A stretch of 64,000 nt of DNA from Herbihabitans rhizosphaerae (GCF_004216555.1 NZ_SGWQ01000014.1:1-64000); one strand, 5' to 3'. Shown: positions 1 through 10,764, counted from the first letter of the stretch. The notes: a model not told the origin generated them from the sequence alone. A program made the numbers and translations.

Positions 1-150
<150 letters not shown>

Positions 151-311
151 GCACGAAGCCACGACAATCGGGCGCCCCGACCGGCTGGTAGTCCACATGC
201 GCCGAGTTGTCCACAACTTCGGCCGCGGCCCCCGACTTCCGTCCTCCGCGACGGCATCGTTGGTCCTGTGCGCGGCACACCGCCGCGCCGGAACGAGGAG
301 GGACAGTGCCC

Positions 312-752
312 GTGAACGAGGTGGGGATGACGTTGGTCGGCAACGTGGTCAGCGATGTTCGGACGAAGACGACCATGGCCGGTGACGAGGTCGTCAGCTT
401 CCGTGCCGCGAGTACGGAACGCCGATACGACAAGGAAACCGGGCAGTGGGTGGACGGCAACAAGGTCTACGTGAACGTCTCGTGCTGGCGAAAGCTCGGC
501 TCCGGGGTGTACGCGTCGTTGCGCAAGGGCGATCCGATCGTCGCGACCGGGCGGTTCTACATACGCGAGTACGAGACGGAGGGCGAACGCCGGTCCTCGG
601 CCGAGTTGGAGGCGCGGGCGGTCGGTCCGGACCTGTCGAGGAGCACCGCGCAAGTGGTCCGCAACAGTGCTGTCCACGAGAGGGCTGTCCCTGAGCGGGG
701 AGTCACCGAGCGGGTCGCCCCCGAGCGGGCCGCGCTGGCCGAGGCGGCGTGA
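312..752 (+). CDS. ssb: Single-stranded DNA-binding protein (second, SsbB-like paralogue)
   Basis: A 146-aa OB-fold SSB that would bind ssDNA during replication, repair or transformation. The segment from LVGNVVSDVR to GRFYIREYE matches the SSB core in residues 1-100. The C-terminal tail is short and repetitive (PERGVTERVAPERAA) and lacks the acidic DDxPF-type tip that recruits partners in housekeeping SSB, so this is probably the second SSB of actinobacteria. I chose GTG at 312 because the AGGAGG at 296-301 is 10 nt upstream. GTG at 306 is the alternative. It precedes ettA as in M. tuberculosis Rv2478c-Rv2477c (from memory). Confidence 0.85.
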   Translation: MNEVGMTLVGNVVSDVRTKTTMAGDEVVSFRAASTERRYDKETGQWVDGNKVYVNVSCWRKLGSGVYASLRKGDPIVATGRFYIREYETEGERRSSAELEARAVGPDLSRSTAQVVRNSAVHERAVPERGVTERVAPERAALAEAA

Positions 753-905
753 GTCCGATGGCGAGATCCAAATTGGTCCACTCTCGGTGGGCGTTCCACC
801 CGAACGGCGGTATGCGAAGCGGCCGCCGGCCCGCACCAGGCGTCACGCTTTGTGAACCCGGTGTCCGCCAGCAAGCGGTTTCGGCCACGGCTCTACGATC
901 GCGAC

Positions 906-2582
906 ATGGCCGAGCTCATCTACACCATGAAAAAGGTGCGCAAGGCGCACGGGGACAAGGTCATCCTCGACGACGTCTCGCTGTCCTTCCTGCCCGGCGC
1001 CAAGATCGGCGTGGTCGGTCCGAACGGCGCGGGGAAGTCAAGTGTCCTGAAAATCATGGCTGGTCTCGATCAGCCGAACAACGGCGAGGCCTTCCTGTCG
1101 CCCGGCTACTCGGTGGGGATCCTCCAGCAGGAGCCCCCGCTGAACGACGACAAGACCGTGCTCGGCAACGTCCAGGAGGGCGTTGGCGAGATCAAGCACA
1201 AGCTCGACCGGTACAACGAGATCGCCGAGCTGATGGCGACCGACTACTCCGACGAGCTGATGGAGGAGATGGGCAAGCTCCAGGAGGAGCTCGACCACGC
1301 CGACGCGTGGGACCTCGACTCCCAGCTGGAGCAGGCGATGGACGCGCTGCGCTGCCCGCCGCCGGACGCGGACGTGAAGGTGCTCTCCGGTGGCGAGCGT
1401 CGCCGGGTGGCCCTGTGCAAGCTGCTGCTGTCCAAGCCCGACCTGCTGCTGCTGGACGAGCCGACCAACCACCTGGACGCGGAGAGCGTGCTGTGGCTGG
1501 AGCAGCACCTCGCGCAGTACGCCGGCGCGGTCCTCGCCGTCACACACGACCGGTACTTCCTGGACAACCTCGCGCAGTGGATTCTCGAGATCGACCGCGG
1601 CCGGCTGTACCCGTACGAGGGCAACTACTCCACCTACCTGGAGAAGAAGGCCGAACGCCTTGCGGTGCAAGGAAAGAAGGACCAGAAGCTGCAGAAGCGG
1701 CTGAAGGACGAGCTGGCCTGGGTGCGTTCGAACGCCAAGGCGCGCCAGACCAAGTCGCGGTCCAGGCTGGAGCGCTACGAGGAGATGGCCACCGAGGCCG
1801 AGCGCACCCGCAAGCTCGACTTCGAGGAGATCCAGATCCCGCCGGGCCCACGTCTGGGCAACGTCGTGGTCGAGGTGGCCAAGCTGCGCAAGGGCTTCGA
1901 CGACCGGGTGCTGATCGACGGACTGTCCTTCGACCTGCCGCGCAACGGCATCATCGGCGTGATCGGCCCGAACGGCGTCGGCAAGACCACGCTGTTCAAG
2001 ACGATCGTCGGCCTGGAGAAGCCGGACGACGGCGAGGTCAAGGTGGGCGACACGGTCAAGTTGTCCTATGTGGACCAGAGCAGGGGCGGCCTCGACCCGA
2101 AGAAGACCGTCTGGCAGGTGGTCTCCGACGGGCTTGACTACATCCCGGTGGGCAACGTCGAGATGCCCTCGCGCGCGTACGTGGGTTCGTTCGGGTTCAA
2201 GGGAGCCGACCAGCAGAAGCCGGCCGGCGTGCTGTCCGGCGGTGAGCGCAACCGGCTGAACCTGGCGCTCACGTTGAAGCAGGGCGGAAACCTGATCCTG
2301 CTGGACGAGCCGACCAACGACCTGGACGTCGAGACGCTCGGCTCGCTGGAGAACGCGCTGGAGCAGTTCCCCGGCTGCGCCGTCGTGATCTCCCACGACC
2401 GGTGGTTCCTGGACCGCGTCGCGACGCACATCCTGGCGTGGGAGGGCGACGACGCCAACTCGGCGAAGTGGTTCTGGTTCGAGGGCAACTTCGAGGGCTA
2501 CGAGAAGAACAAGGTCGAGCGGCTCGGCGAGGAAGCCGCGCGTCCGCACCGAGTCACCTATCGCAAGTTGACCCGCGACTAA
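906..2582 (+). CDS. ettA: Energy-dependent translational throttle protein EttA (ABC-F ATPase)
   Basis: A 558-aa soluble ABC-F protein with two ABC cassettes and no membrane segments. It binds the ribosomal E site and gates elongation according to ATP/ADP ratio. Cassette 1 has Walker A GPNGAGKS near residue 39 and signature LSGGERRR near 160. Cassette 2 has GPNGVGKT near 353 and LSGGERNR near 443. The linker between them is charged and arginine-rich, as expected for the P-site tRNA interaction motif. The start MAELIYTMKKVRK is typical for EttA, and an in-frame GTG at 852 would add an atypical 18 residues. Length matches the family (about 555-560). Confidence 0.95.
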   Translation: MAELIYTMKKVRKAHGDKVILDDVSLSFLPGAKIGVVGPNGAGKSSVLKIMAGLDQPNNGEAFLSPGYSVGILQQEPPLNDDKTVLGNVQEGVGEIKHKLDRYNEIAELMATDYSDELMEEMGKLQEELDHADAWDLDSQLEQAMDALRCPPPDADVKVLSGGERRRVALCKLLLSKPDLLLLDEPTNHLDAESVLWLEQHLAQYAGAVLAVTHDRYFLDNLAQWILEIDRGRLYPYEGNYSTYLEKKAERLAVQGKKDQKLQKRLKDELAWVRSNAKARQTKSRSRLERYEEMATEAERTRKLDFEEIQIPPGPRLGNVVVEVAKLRKGFDDRVLIDGLSFDLPRNGIIGVIGPNGVGKTTLFKTIVGLEKPDDGEVKVGDTVKLSYVDQSRGGLDPKKTVWQVVSDGLDYIPVGNVEMPSRAYVGSFGFKGADQQKPAGVLSGGERNRLNLALTLKQGGNLILLDEPTNDLDVETLGSLENALEQFPGCAVVISHDRWFLDRVATHILAWEGDDANSAKWFWFEGNFEGYEKNKVERLGEEAARPHRVTYRKLTRD

Positions 2583-2595
2583 GGCGGCGAGCACC

Positions 2596-5565
2596 GTGGA
2601 CGCGGCGAGCGCACGGACGCCGGTCGGCGGAGTTGGCGACCGCGGCGCTGCCGTGGTTCGCGCCGCCGATCGGCTCCGCTGGAGCGCTCCGGAGTTAGCC
2701 CTGCCGATGGCCAGGGCAGCTCTCGCGTTGCCGTCCACAGCCGGGCGGGACCGGCTCGTCGCGCAGGGGCTCGTCGTCGAGGCGCTGGTGCGGCTCGGCC
2801 GGTACGCCGACGCCGTCGAGCCCGCCGTCGGTGCGTTGCGCTGGGCCAGCGGGTACCTCGCCGCCGGCGGGTTGACCGTCTCCCTGGCCCGGTGCGCTCG
2901 CGTGCTGGGCGCCGGTCCGGTCGGTGTGGAGCTGCTGTCGACGCTGATCGAGGCCGACGGTCACGCCGCCGGTGTTCGTGGCGTGGCGATCGCCGAGCTG
3001 GTCGGGTGCCTCGGGCACCTCGGCCATCGCGACGAGATGCACGCCGCGCTCGCCGAGGCGGATCGGCTGTGCGCGTCGGACCCGTCCGATTCGCCGTCGG
3101 TGCGCCTGCTGCGGCGGGCCTGGGTCGCGGTCCGGGCCGCCGCCTACCGCCGCAGATGCGGGCGCGCCGCCGGTGCGGTGCGCGCGGCGCGGGTGGGCTT
3201 CGGACTGCTCGACGAGCTGGACCACCCGTCCGACGACGGTGGCGACACCCGCGCCCGGCTGAGCCTGGAACTCGTGCAGGCGCTGCTGGACTGCGGCGAG
3301 GTGTCACTCGGCCTGCACACCGCCGAGGCGATGTTCAGGACGCCGGTGCGCGCGACCTCGGCCACGGCGGTGTGCCACCTGATGCTCGCCATCGCGACGC
3401 GCGTGTACATGCCGCAGGGGCGCCTCGCGCACGCCCGGGCGTTGCTCGCCGAGGCCGACCGGTTCGCCGACCGGTTCAGCCTGGACGCGGTGCGGGCCGA
3501 CGTGCTGACGGTGATCGCGCAGCTCGACGAGGACGCGGGGGACACCGCGGCCGCGTTACGGGCGGTCCGGCAGGCGCACGCCGTGGGGCGCCGGCATGTG
3601 GAGGCGGCCACGGCCGCGCGGCTGCTGCTCGCCGAGGAGTTCGGTCCGGGGCGCTCGGCCGATGTCGAGGTGCTCCTCGGCGCGGCGTTGTACGGAGGCG
3701 ACCGCCGGAGCGTCGCCGCCCAGGAACCCGCGCCACCGGCTCAGCCCCCACCGCCGACTCAGCCCCCGCCGACTCAGCCTCCGGCTCAGTCCTCACCGCA
3801 GGCTCAGCCCCCAGCTCAGCCGCCGCCCGCGCAGCGCCCCGCCCTGCAGCGGCCCGCGCAGCGGACACAGCCGCCGGCCCAACGTCCCGCACCGGTGGCC
3901 GCGCAGGTGCCAGCACCGCCGTCGCCCGCACCGGTCCCACTGATGCCGCCCGCCGATCGGGCGCGCCCGGCCCCGTCCCCGGTACCGCCTCCACGTCCGT
4001 CACCGCGGCCGCGCCAGGCGCCCGAACCACCGCCCGCCGTGGAACAACCGAGCCGTGGCGTGACACCGATCCGAGCGGCCGAACCGGAGCGGGTCGAACG
4101 GCCCGAGCCAACCCGCCCGGAGGTGAAACACCCGGAGCTGTCGCACCTCGCGCTCGCGCCGCCGACCGTCCCGCTGCGCATCGCCGAACCGCCCCGGATC
4201 GGTCTGACGCCGCCCGAACAGGTCGAGCCCGCCTCGCCGGCGAGCCGTTCGGGTGGCGGCACCGGGTCCGAGAAGCCAAGGGAGACAACGGGTTCGGTGT
4301 TCGCCGCCGCGTTGGCGGAGACCTTCGCCGCCGCGGCAGCGCGGGTGCCGGACGACCCGCCGAGACGCGGTCCGGAGGCGCGGGACACCCACGAGGACGA
4401 CGTTCACAGCGACACCGACGATGACACCGACGACGACGTCGATGACATGATCGATGAGGTGATCATCGACGACGAGGTGATCGCCGAGGTGGCACTCACA
4501 CAGGAGTTGCGGGTTGGTCCCGCCGCGTCGGAGCCGGCCGAGGAGCCGCAGCCCGCCGAGGAGGAGCCCCCGCTGGGCGTGTCTCCCGGAATTCCCAGGT
4601 GGTCGGCGTTCGAGCTGGCCATGCCCGAGTACCCGGAACTCGACGACTACGACGATGACGACGACGGCGACGAGCCGGAGGAACACTCGGACGAACACCC
4701 GGACGAGCACGACGTCGAGCCAGAGGATCACGCCGAACTACCGGAGAATGACGGCGACGAGTGGGACGAGGACTTCGCCGCGGAGGGTCCACCGTCCACA
4801 GTGGACGATTTGCCGCCGGCGATCCGCTCCGTCTCCGCATGGTCAGCTACGCGCCAGGACACCACGCGCCACGACGAGCCGGAACCGTCCACAGTGGTCT
4901 TCGACGACACCGATGACACCGACGTCGTCGATGACACCGACGACGCCGAGACCGGGCCCATGAGCATGCCCGGTCCCCGGCCACACAGCGCGGAGGAATC
5001 AGTCGTGTCACTTGACGCCACCCCCCGACACGGCAGCGACCTCGGCCCGGAGGAGGGGCGGTCGGTCCTCGAACAGCTCGGGATCACCGCGGGCAGCGCG
5101 GGTGGCGGCGGCCGTCGCCGGGCACGCTGGATGCCCGAGCCGCCCGCGGTCACTTCCGCGATCACCGACGCACCGCTGCAGTCCGTGCCCCCCGTCCCCG
5201 AGCCCGACGAGGTGCCGCGCGCGCCCGAGCCCGACGAGGTCCCCGCCGAGCCGGCACCCGACGCCTTCCCGCCGCCCCCGGGCGAGCCGACTCCGAGTGA
5301 ACCCGACCTGCCGCCGGACGAGCCCCTCATCGACGAAGTGGACGCACCCGTCCAAGGGCCGGAGCTTCCCGATGACCACCTCGCCAACTCGCGGCGCCCC
5401 GGCAGCCGACGCAAGCGCCCCGACGTCGGGCTGGCCGACTTGCTGACCGAGGCGATGGCCGCCTACCGGTCCAGCACTCCGTCGGACATCGACACGGACG
5501 GCCGCGAGCCCGATCGCGCCCCGGCCGAGAGCGAGCCCGCGCCCAGTCACCGGTGGGACTTCTGA
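2596..5565 (+). CDS. Large hypothetical protein: helical TPR-like N-terminus, Pro-rich and acidic regions
   Basis: A 989-aa protein of unknown function. Residues 1-370 are alanine/leucine-rich helices in TPR-like pairs (for example LALPMARAAL, LAHARALLAEADRFADR). About 375-480 is a PPxQ-rich linker. About 598-630 and 682-728 are strongly acidic tracts (DDDTDDDVDDMIDE, DDYDDDDDGDE). The last 70 residues hold a basic patch RRKRP followed by VGLADLLTEAMAAY, a likely short conserved helix. No signal peptide or membrane span is visible. GTG start 13 nt after ettA. The layout suggests a scaffold-like protein, but that is inference only. Very high GC3 and continuous coding bias support it as real. 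Confidence 0.8.
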   Translation: MDAASARTPVGGVGDRGAAVVRAADRLRWSAPELALPMARAALALPSTAGRDRLVAQGLVVEALVRLGRYADAVEPAVGALRWASGYLAAGGLTVSLARCARVLGAGPVGVELLSTLIEADGHAAGVRGVAIAELVGCLGHLGHRDEMHAALAEADRLCASDPSDSPSVRLLRRAWVAVRAAAYRRRCGRAAGAVRAARVGFGLLDELDHPSDDGGDTRARLSLELVQALLDCGEVSLGLHTAEAMFRTPVRATSATAVCHLMLAIATRVYMPQGRLAHARALLAEADRFADRFSLDAVRADVLTVIAQLDEDAGDTAAALRAVRQAHAVGRRHVEAATAARLLLAEEFGPGRSADVEVLLGAALYGGDRRSVAAQEPAPPAQPPPPTQPPPTQPPAQSSPQAQPPAQPPPAQRPALQRPAQRTQPPAQRPAPVAAQVPAPPSPAPVPLMPPADRARPAPSPVPPPRPSPRPRQAPEPPPAVEQPSRGVTPIRAAEPERVERPEPTRPEVKHPELSHLALAPPTVPLRIAEPPRIGLTPPEQVEPASPASRSGGGTGSEKPRETTGSVFAAALAETFAAAAARVPDDPPRRGPEARDTHEDDVHSDTDDDTDDDVDDMIDEVIIDDEVIAEVALTQELRVGPAASEPAEEPQPAEEEPPLGVSPGIPRWSAFELAMPEYPELDDYDDDDDGDEPEEHSDEHPDEHDVEPEDHAELPENDGDEWDEDFAAEGPPSTVDDLPPAIRSVSAWSATRQDTTRHDEPEPSTVVFDDTDDTDVVDDTDDAETGPMSMPGPRPHSAEESVVSLDATPRHGSDLGPEEGRSVLEQLGITAGSAGGGGRRRARWMPEPPAVTSAITDAPLQSVPPVPEPDEVPRAPEPDEVPAEPAPDAFPPPPGEPTPSEPDLPPDEPLIDEVDAPVQGPELPDDHLANSRRPGSRRKRPDVGLADLLTEAMAAYRSSTPSDIDTDGREPDRAPAESEPAPSHRWDF

Positions 5566-5770
5566 GCCGGGACCCGTTGCCGGCCAAGGGTTCTGCCACC
5601 GGGTGACCGACGGGGCGAGCACGCCCCGAACCCGTGGTCACACGCTCTGTCGCACCCGATCAGCGGTACCCAAAGCAAGGGTGAGCCGCCTCCGCACTCG
5701 CGGAGATCGCCACTAGGGTGGTCCTCGGACACGGCACAATGGGGTGCCGCTATTTGGGGAGTGGCCCGAC

Positions 5771-8700
5771 ATGAGCTCGACCGGAACGTCGTCTCGTACG
5801 CAGAACATCGCCTACACCGACGGTCGGCCCGTCAGTCCCGAACAGGTCCGGGACGAGCTGATCGACACCGCCGCCGGCGCGGCACCAGACCTCGCCGACC
5901 TGATCCGGCTGTACTACCGGTACATCCCGCCGGAAGAGATCATCGACGACGACCCGAACGATCTCGTCGGCGCCGTCCGCTCGCACCTCACGCTGGCCAA
6001 CCAGCGGGTCCAGGGCCGGCCCGCCGTCCGGGTGATCAACCCGACCCAGGCCGAGGACGGCTGGACCACTCTCGGCACCGTGGTGCAGATCGTCACCGAC
6101 GACATGCCGTACCTGGTCGAGTCGGTGTCCGCCGCGCTGGTCCGCAGCGGCGTGCAGGTCCAGCGCGTGGTGCACCCGATCGTCGTGGTCCGCCGGGACG
6201 TGGCCGGCGGCCTGCGCGAGGTCCTCCCCGCCGCCGACCCGGGCAACCCGCCGGACGACGCGTTCGCCGAGTCCTGGATGTACATCGAGGTCGACCTGGT
6301 CACCGACGCCAACCGCGGGCGCGACATCGAGAACGCCCTGCAGTCCGCGCTCACCGACGTGCGCGAGGTCGTCGAGGACACCGACAAGATGATCGACACC
6401 GCGACGAGCCTGGCCGACGAACTGGAAGCCAGCCCGCCGCCGCTGGAAGCCGAGCAGGTGCAGGACGGCGCCGGTCTGCTGCGCTGGCTCGCCAAGGACC
6501 ACTTCACCTTCCTCGGCTACCGGTACTACGAGCTGGTCCGGCCGTCCGCGAAGGGCGCCAAGGACCAGGACGACGACGGCCCGGCGCTGCGCGCGGCACT
6601 GGCCAGCGGGCTCGGCGTGTTGCGCCAGGACAGCCTCGCCGCACGCAAGCTCACCGCCGGCCCGGACACCGCGGCGCACGCGCTGTCGCCGAACCTGCTC
6701 GTGCTGACCGAGGCCAGCGCGCCGTCCACCGTGCACCGCAGCGTCTACCCGTACTACGTGGGCGTGAAGACGTTCGACGACAGCGGCAAGGTCACCGGCG
6801 AGCACCGGTTCCTCGGCGTGTTCACCACCAACGCGCTGCACGAGGACGTCATGGACATCCCGGTGGTGAAGCGCCGGGTGCACGAGGTGATCCACCGCGC
6901 CGGCTTCCCGCTGCAGTCCTACACCGGGCAGAAGATGCTCGAGGTGATCCAGAACTGGCCGCGCGCCGAGCTGTTCTCCACCGACGTCGAGTCGCTGTAC
7001 TCCACCGCGACCGGCGTGATCGCGCTGGCCGACCGGCGCCGGCTGCGGCTGTTCCTGCGCAAGGACCCGTACGCCCGGTTCTACTCGTGCCTGGTGTTCC
7101 TGCCTCGCGACCGGTACACGACCACCACCCGCATCGCCATGCAGGAGGTGCTGCTCGACGAGTTGCGGGGCACCAACCTGGAGTACGGCACGCGGGTCGG
7201 CGAGACCGCGCTGGCGCAGGTGCACTTCATCGTGCACACCGACCCGGACAACCACAGCGACCCGGACGTGCCGCGCATCCAGGAGCGGCTGGTCGAGGCG
7301 GTGCGCGGCTGGGACGACCTGATGGTCGAGGCCGTGATCGGCGAGCAGCGCGCGGCCGGCGACGTGCGGGCGAACACGCTCGGCTCCGAGTCGGCCAGTG
7401 AGCTCGGCTCCCGGTTCTCCGCCGTGTTCCCCGAGGCGTACAAGGAGGACTTCGACGCCACGGACGCGCTGGCCGACCTGCGCCGGCTGCAGGCACTGCG
7501 CGGCGAGGACGACCTGGACATGTCGTTCTACGTACCGGCCGACGCCGAGGCGGGGGAGCGGCGGTTCAAGCTGTACCTGGCCGGCAAGGGCGTGACCCTG
7601 TCGCAGGTGCTGCCGGTGCTGCAGAAGATGGACGTCGTGGTCGTCGACGAGCGTCCGTACGAGATGCGCAACGACGACGGCACCAAGTGGTGGATCTACG
7701 ACTTCGGTCTGCGCATCGACCCGAGCGTGCTGGAGCGCACCGACGCCGAGCAACTCGAGGAGATCAGCTTCCAGTTCCAGGAGGCGTTCGCCGCCGCGTG
7801 GCGGGGCGAGGCCGAGGTGGACTGGTTCAACGCGCTGATCCTGCACGCCGGGTTGAGCTGGCGGCAGGCCTCCGTGCTGCGCGCCTACTCCCGCTATCTG
7901 CGCCAGGCCGGCATTCCGTACGACCAGGACTTCGTCGAGGACACGGTCGTCTCGCACACCGGGGTGGCCACCGAGCTGGTGCGCCTGTTCGAGACGAAGT
8001 TCGACACGGCGCTGCCCGAGGCCGAGCGGACCAACCGGGTCGACGCGCTGCGCACGCAGATCACCTCGATGATCGACGACGTGACCAGCCTGGACGCGGA
8101 CCGGATCCTGCGCAGCCTGCTCACGGTGATCAGCGCGACCTTGCGTACCAACTACTTCGTGCGCGACGCGGGCGGCCGTGATCGTCCGTATCTGGCGATC
8201 AAGCTGGACCCGAAGGCGGTGCCGGAGCTGCCCGAGCCGCGGCCGGCGTTCGAGATCTTCGTGTACTCGCCGCGCCTGGAGGCCGTGCACCTGCGGTTCG
8301 GTCCGGTGGCGCGCGGCGGGCTGCGCTGGTCCGACCGCAGCCAGGACTTCCGCACCGAGATCCTCGGCCTGGTCAAGGCGCAGGCGGTGAAGAACGCGGT
8401 GATCGTGCCGGTCGGCTCGAAGGGCGGGTTCGTCGTCAAGCGACCGCCGGCCCCGACCGGTGACGCCAGCATCGACCGCGAGGCGGCGCAGAACGAGGGC
8501 ATCGCCTGCTACAAGATGTTCATCTCCGGCCTGCTGGACCTGACCGACAACCTGGTCGACGGCGAGGTCAGGCCCGCGCCGCAGGTGGTCCGCTACGACG
8601 GCGACGATACGTACCTCGTGGTGGCCGCGGACAAGGGCACCGCGACGTTCTCCGACATCGCCAACCAGGTGGCGGCCGGCTACGGGTTCTGGCTCGGCGA

Positions 8701-10747
8701 CGCGTTCGCCTCCGGCGGCTCGGTCGGCTACGACCACAAGAAGATGGGCATCACCGCGCGCGGCGCGTGGGAGAGCGTCAAGCGGCACTTCCGCGAACTC
8801 GGCGTGGACACGCAGACCGAGGACTTCACGGTCGTCGGCGTCGGCGACATGTCCGGTGACGTGTTCGGCAACGGAATGCTGCTGTCCGAGCACATCCGGC
8901 TGGTCGCCGCGTTCGACCACCGGCACGTGTTCGTCGACCCGACGCCGGACGCGGCCCGCTCGTTCGCCGAACGGTCGCGGCTGTTCAAGCTGCCCCGCTC
9001 CTCGTGGGACGACTACGACCGCTCGCTGATCAGCGAGGGCGGCGGGGTGTGGCCGCGCACGGCCAAGTCGGTGCCGATCACGCCGCGGATGGCCGAGGCG
9101 CTCGGGATCGAGCCGGGCACCCAGAAGCTGTCCCCGCAGGATCTGATCAAGGCGGTGCTGCTGTCGCCGGTCGACCTGCTGTGGAACGGCGGCATCGGCA
9201 CCTACGTGAAGGCGTCCGCGGAGAGCAACGTCGAGGTGGGCGACAAGGGCAACGACGCGGTCCGGGTGGACGGCGCCGACCTGCGGGTCAAGGTCGTCGG
9301 CGAGGGCGGCAACCTCGGCCTCACCCAGCGCGGGCGCATCGAGTTCGCCAAGACCGGCGGCAAGGTCAACACCGACGCGCTGGACAACTCCGGCGGTGTG
9401 GACTGCTCCGACCACGAGGTGAACATCAAGATCCTGCTGGACGCGTTGGTGCGCAACGGAAAGCTCCCGCGTGAGCAGCGCGACGAGATCTTCGTCGACA
9501 TGACCGAGGAAGTCGCCCAGCTCGTGCTGCGCGACGACTACACGCAGAACGCCGTGCTCGGCGTGAGCCGCGCGCACTCCGCGCCGATGGTGTCGGTGCA
9601 CGAGCGCCAGGTCGCCGCGCTGGAGGAGGGCGGCCATCTCGACCGCCACCTCGAGGCGCTGCCCACCGCCGCCGAGTTCAAGGCGCTGGACAAGGCGCAC
9701 GAGGGCCTCACCTCACCGGAGCTGGCCACGCTGCTGGCGCACGTGAAGCTGTCGCTGAAGGACGACGTGCTGGCCAGCGACCTGCCGGACCTGGAGGTGT
9801 TCACCCGCCGGGTGCCGGAGTACTTCCCGAAGCGGCTGCGCGAGCCGTACGCCGGCGCGATCGCCGAGCACCCGCTGCACCGCCAGATCATCACCACGAT
9901 GGTGGTCAACGAGGTGGTGGACGGCGCCGGCCTGTCCTACGCGTTCCGACTGTCCGAGGAGATCAACGCCAGCTCCACCGATGCGGTGCGCGCCTACTGG
10001 ATCGTGACGCGGGTGTTCGACCTGCCGGCGCTGTGGCGCGACATCGAGGCGCTGGACAACGTGGTGCCGACCGACGTGGCCGACAGCATGGTGCTGGAGG
10101 GCCGGCGGCTGCTGGACCGCGCGTCGCGCTGGCTGCTGTCCAACCGGCCGCAGCCGCTCGCGGTCGGCGCGGAGATCAACCGGTTCGCGCCGGTCGTGGC
10201 CGAGCTGGCCGGTCAGGTCGGCGACATGCTGTGCGGCCGCGACGCCGAGTCGGTGCGGGTCAACGTCGAGGACCTGGTCGGCAAGGGCGTGCCGGTCGGG
10301 CTGGCCCGGCGGGTGGCCACGCAGTTGTACGTCTACGGCCTGCTGGACGTGGCCGAGGTCGCGGAGCTGGCCGAGGGCGACGACGGCAACGGGGTGCGCA
10401 GCCCGAGGGAGACCGCGGAGCTGTACTTCGCGTTGCTGGATCACCTGAACATCGACCTGATGCTGACCTCGATCAGCGCGCTGGAGCGGGGCAACCGCTG
10501 GCACGCGCTGGCCAGGCTGGCACTGCGCGACGACCTGTACTCCTCGCTGCGCGCGATCACGCTGGACGTGTTGCGCGCCGGCGATCCGGAGGACAGCGCC
10601 GCGGAGAAGATCGTCAAGTGGGAGCGCACCAACGCGTCGCGGCTGTCCAGGGCGCGCGAGTCGCTGGAGGAGATCCAGCGCTCCGGCCGCCTCGACCTGG
10701 CGACGCTGTCCGTGGCGACCCGGCAGGTCCGCAGCATGGTCCGCTAA
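5771..10747 (+). CDS. gdh: NAD-specific glutamate dehydrogenase, large (~180 kDa) type
   Basis: A 1658-aa cytosolic enzyme that oxidatively deaminates glutamate to 2-oxoglutarate with NAD+, feeding amino-acid nitrogen and carbon into the TCA cycle. The N-terminal half is the long regulatory region of this class with ACT-like segments. The catalytic core starts near residue 840 with GPVARGGLRWSDR and continues with LVKAQAVKNAVIVPVGSKGG, which holds the conserved lysines. GVGDMSGDVFGNGML and VVGEGGNLGLTQRGR follow. The ATG at 5771 is preceded by GGGGAG. The 205-bp upstream gap carries no gene. Homologous to M. tuberculosis Rv2476c by family knowledge. Confidence 0.95.
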   Translation: MSSTGTSSRTQNIAYTDGRPVSPEQVRDELIDTAAGAAPDLADLIRLYYRYIPPEEIIDDDPNDLVGAVRSHLTLANQRVQGRPAVRVINPTQAEDGWTTLGTVVQIVTDDMPYLVESVSAALVRSGVQVQRVVHPIVVVRRDVAGGLREVLPAADPGNPPDDAFAESWMYIEVDLVTDANRGRDIENALQSALTDVREVVEDTDKMIDTATSLADELEASPPPLEAEQVQDGAGLLRWLAKDHFTFLGYRYYELVRPSAKGAKDQDDDGPALRAALASGLGVLRQDSLAARKLTAGPDTAAHALSPNLLVLTEASAPSTVHRSVYPYYVGVKTFDDSGKVTGEHRFLGVFTTNALHEDVMDIPVVKRRVHEVIHRAGFPLQSYTGQKMLEVIQNWPRAELFSTDVESLYSTATGVIALADRRRLRLFLRKDPYARFYSCLVFLPRDRYTTTTRIAMQEVLLDELRGTNLEYGTRVGETALAQVHFIVHTDPDNHSDPDVPRIQERLVEAVRGWDDLMVEAVIGEQRAAGDVRANTLGSESASELGSRFSAVFPEAYKEDFDATDALADLRRLQALRGEDDLDMSFYVPADAEAGERRFKLYLAGKGVTLSQVLPVLQKMDVVVVDERPYEMRNDDGTKWWIYDFGLRIDPSVLERTDAEQLEEISFQFQEAFAAAWRGEAEVDWFNALILHAGLSWRQASVLRAYSRYLRQAGIPYDQDFVEDTVVSHTGVATELVRLFETKFDTALPEAERTNRVDALRTQITSMIDDVTSLDADRILRSLLTVISATLRTNYFVRDAGGRDRPYLAIKLDPKAVPELPEPRPAFEIFVYSPRLEAVHLRFGPVARGGLRWSDRSQDFRTEILGLVKAQAVKNAVIVPVGSKGGFVVKRPPAPTGDASIDREAAQNEGIACYKMFISGLLDLTDNLVDGEVRPAPQVVRYDGDDTYLVVAADKGTATFSDIANQVAAGYGFWLGDAFASGGSVGYDHKKMGITARGAWESVKRHFRELGVDTQTEDFTVVGVGDMSGDVFGNGMLLSEHIRLVAAFDHRHVFVDPTPDAARSFAERSRLFKLPRSSWDDYDRSLISEGGGVWPRTAKSVPITPRMAEALGIEPGTQKLSPQDLIKAVLLSPVDLLWNGGIGTYVKASAESNVEVGDKGNDAVRVDGADLRVKVVGEGGNLGLTQRGRIEFAKTGGKVNTDALDNSGGVDCSDHEVNIKILLDALVRNGKLPREQRDEIFVDMTEEVAQLVLRDDYTQNAVLGVSRAHSAPMVSVHERQVAALEEGGHLDRHLEALPTAAEFKALDKAHEGLTSPELATLLAHVKLSLKDDVLASDLPDLEVFTRRVPEYFPKRLREPYAGAIAEHPLHRQIITTMVVNEVVDGAGLSYAFRLSEEINASSTDAVRAYWIVTRVFDLPALWRDIEALDNVVPTDVADSMVLEGRRLLDRASRWLLSNRPQPLAVGAEINRFAPVVAELAGQVGDMLCGRDAESVRVNVEDLVGKGVPVGLARRVATQLYVYGLLDVAEVAELAEGDDGNGVRSPRETAELYFALLDHLNIDLMLTSISALERGNRWHALARLALRDDLYSSLRAITLDVLRAGDPEDSAAEKIVKWERTNASRLSRARESLEEIQRSGRLDLATLSVATRQVRSMVR

Positions 10748-10764
10748 CCCAAACCCGAACGGTA

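Noticed and set aside
207-217. TTGTCCACAA resembling a DnaA box near the window start
   Set aside because: A single box with no dnaA, dnaN or box cluster; chance match in GC-rich DNA.
5750-9700. 1316-aa minus-strand ORF antisense to gdh
   Set aside because: High-GC antisense shadow; composition rich in H, R, V, L without domains; gdh on the plus strand is certain.
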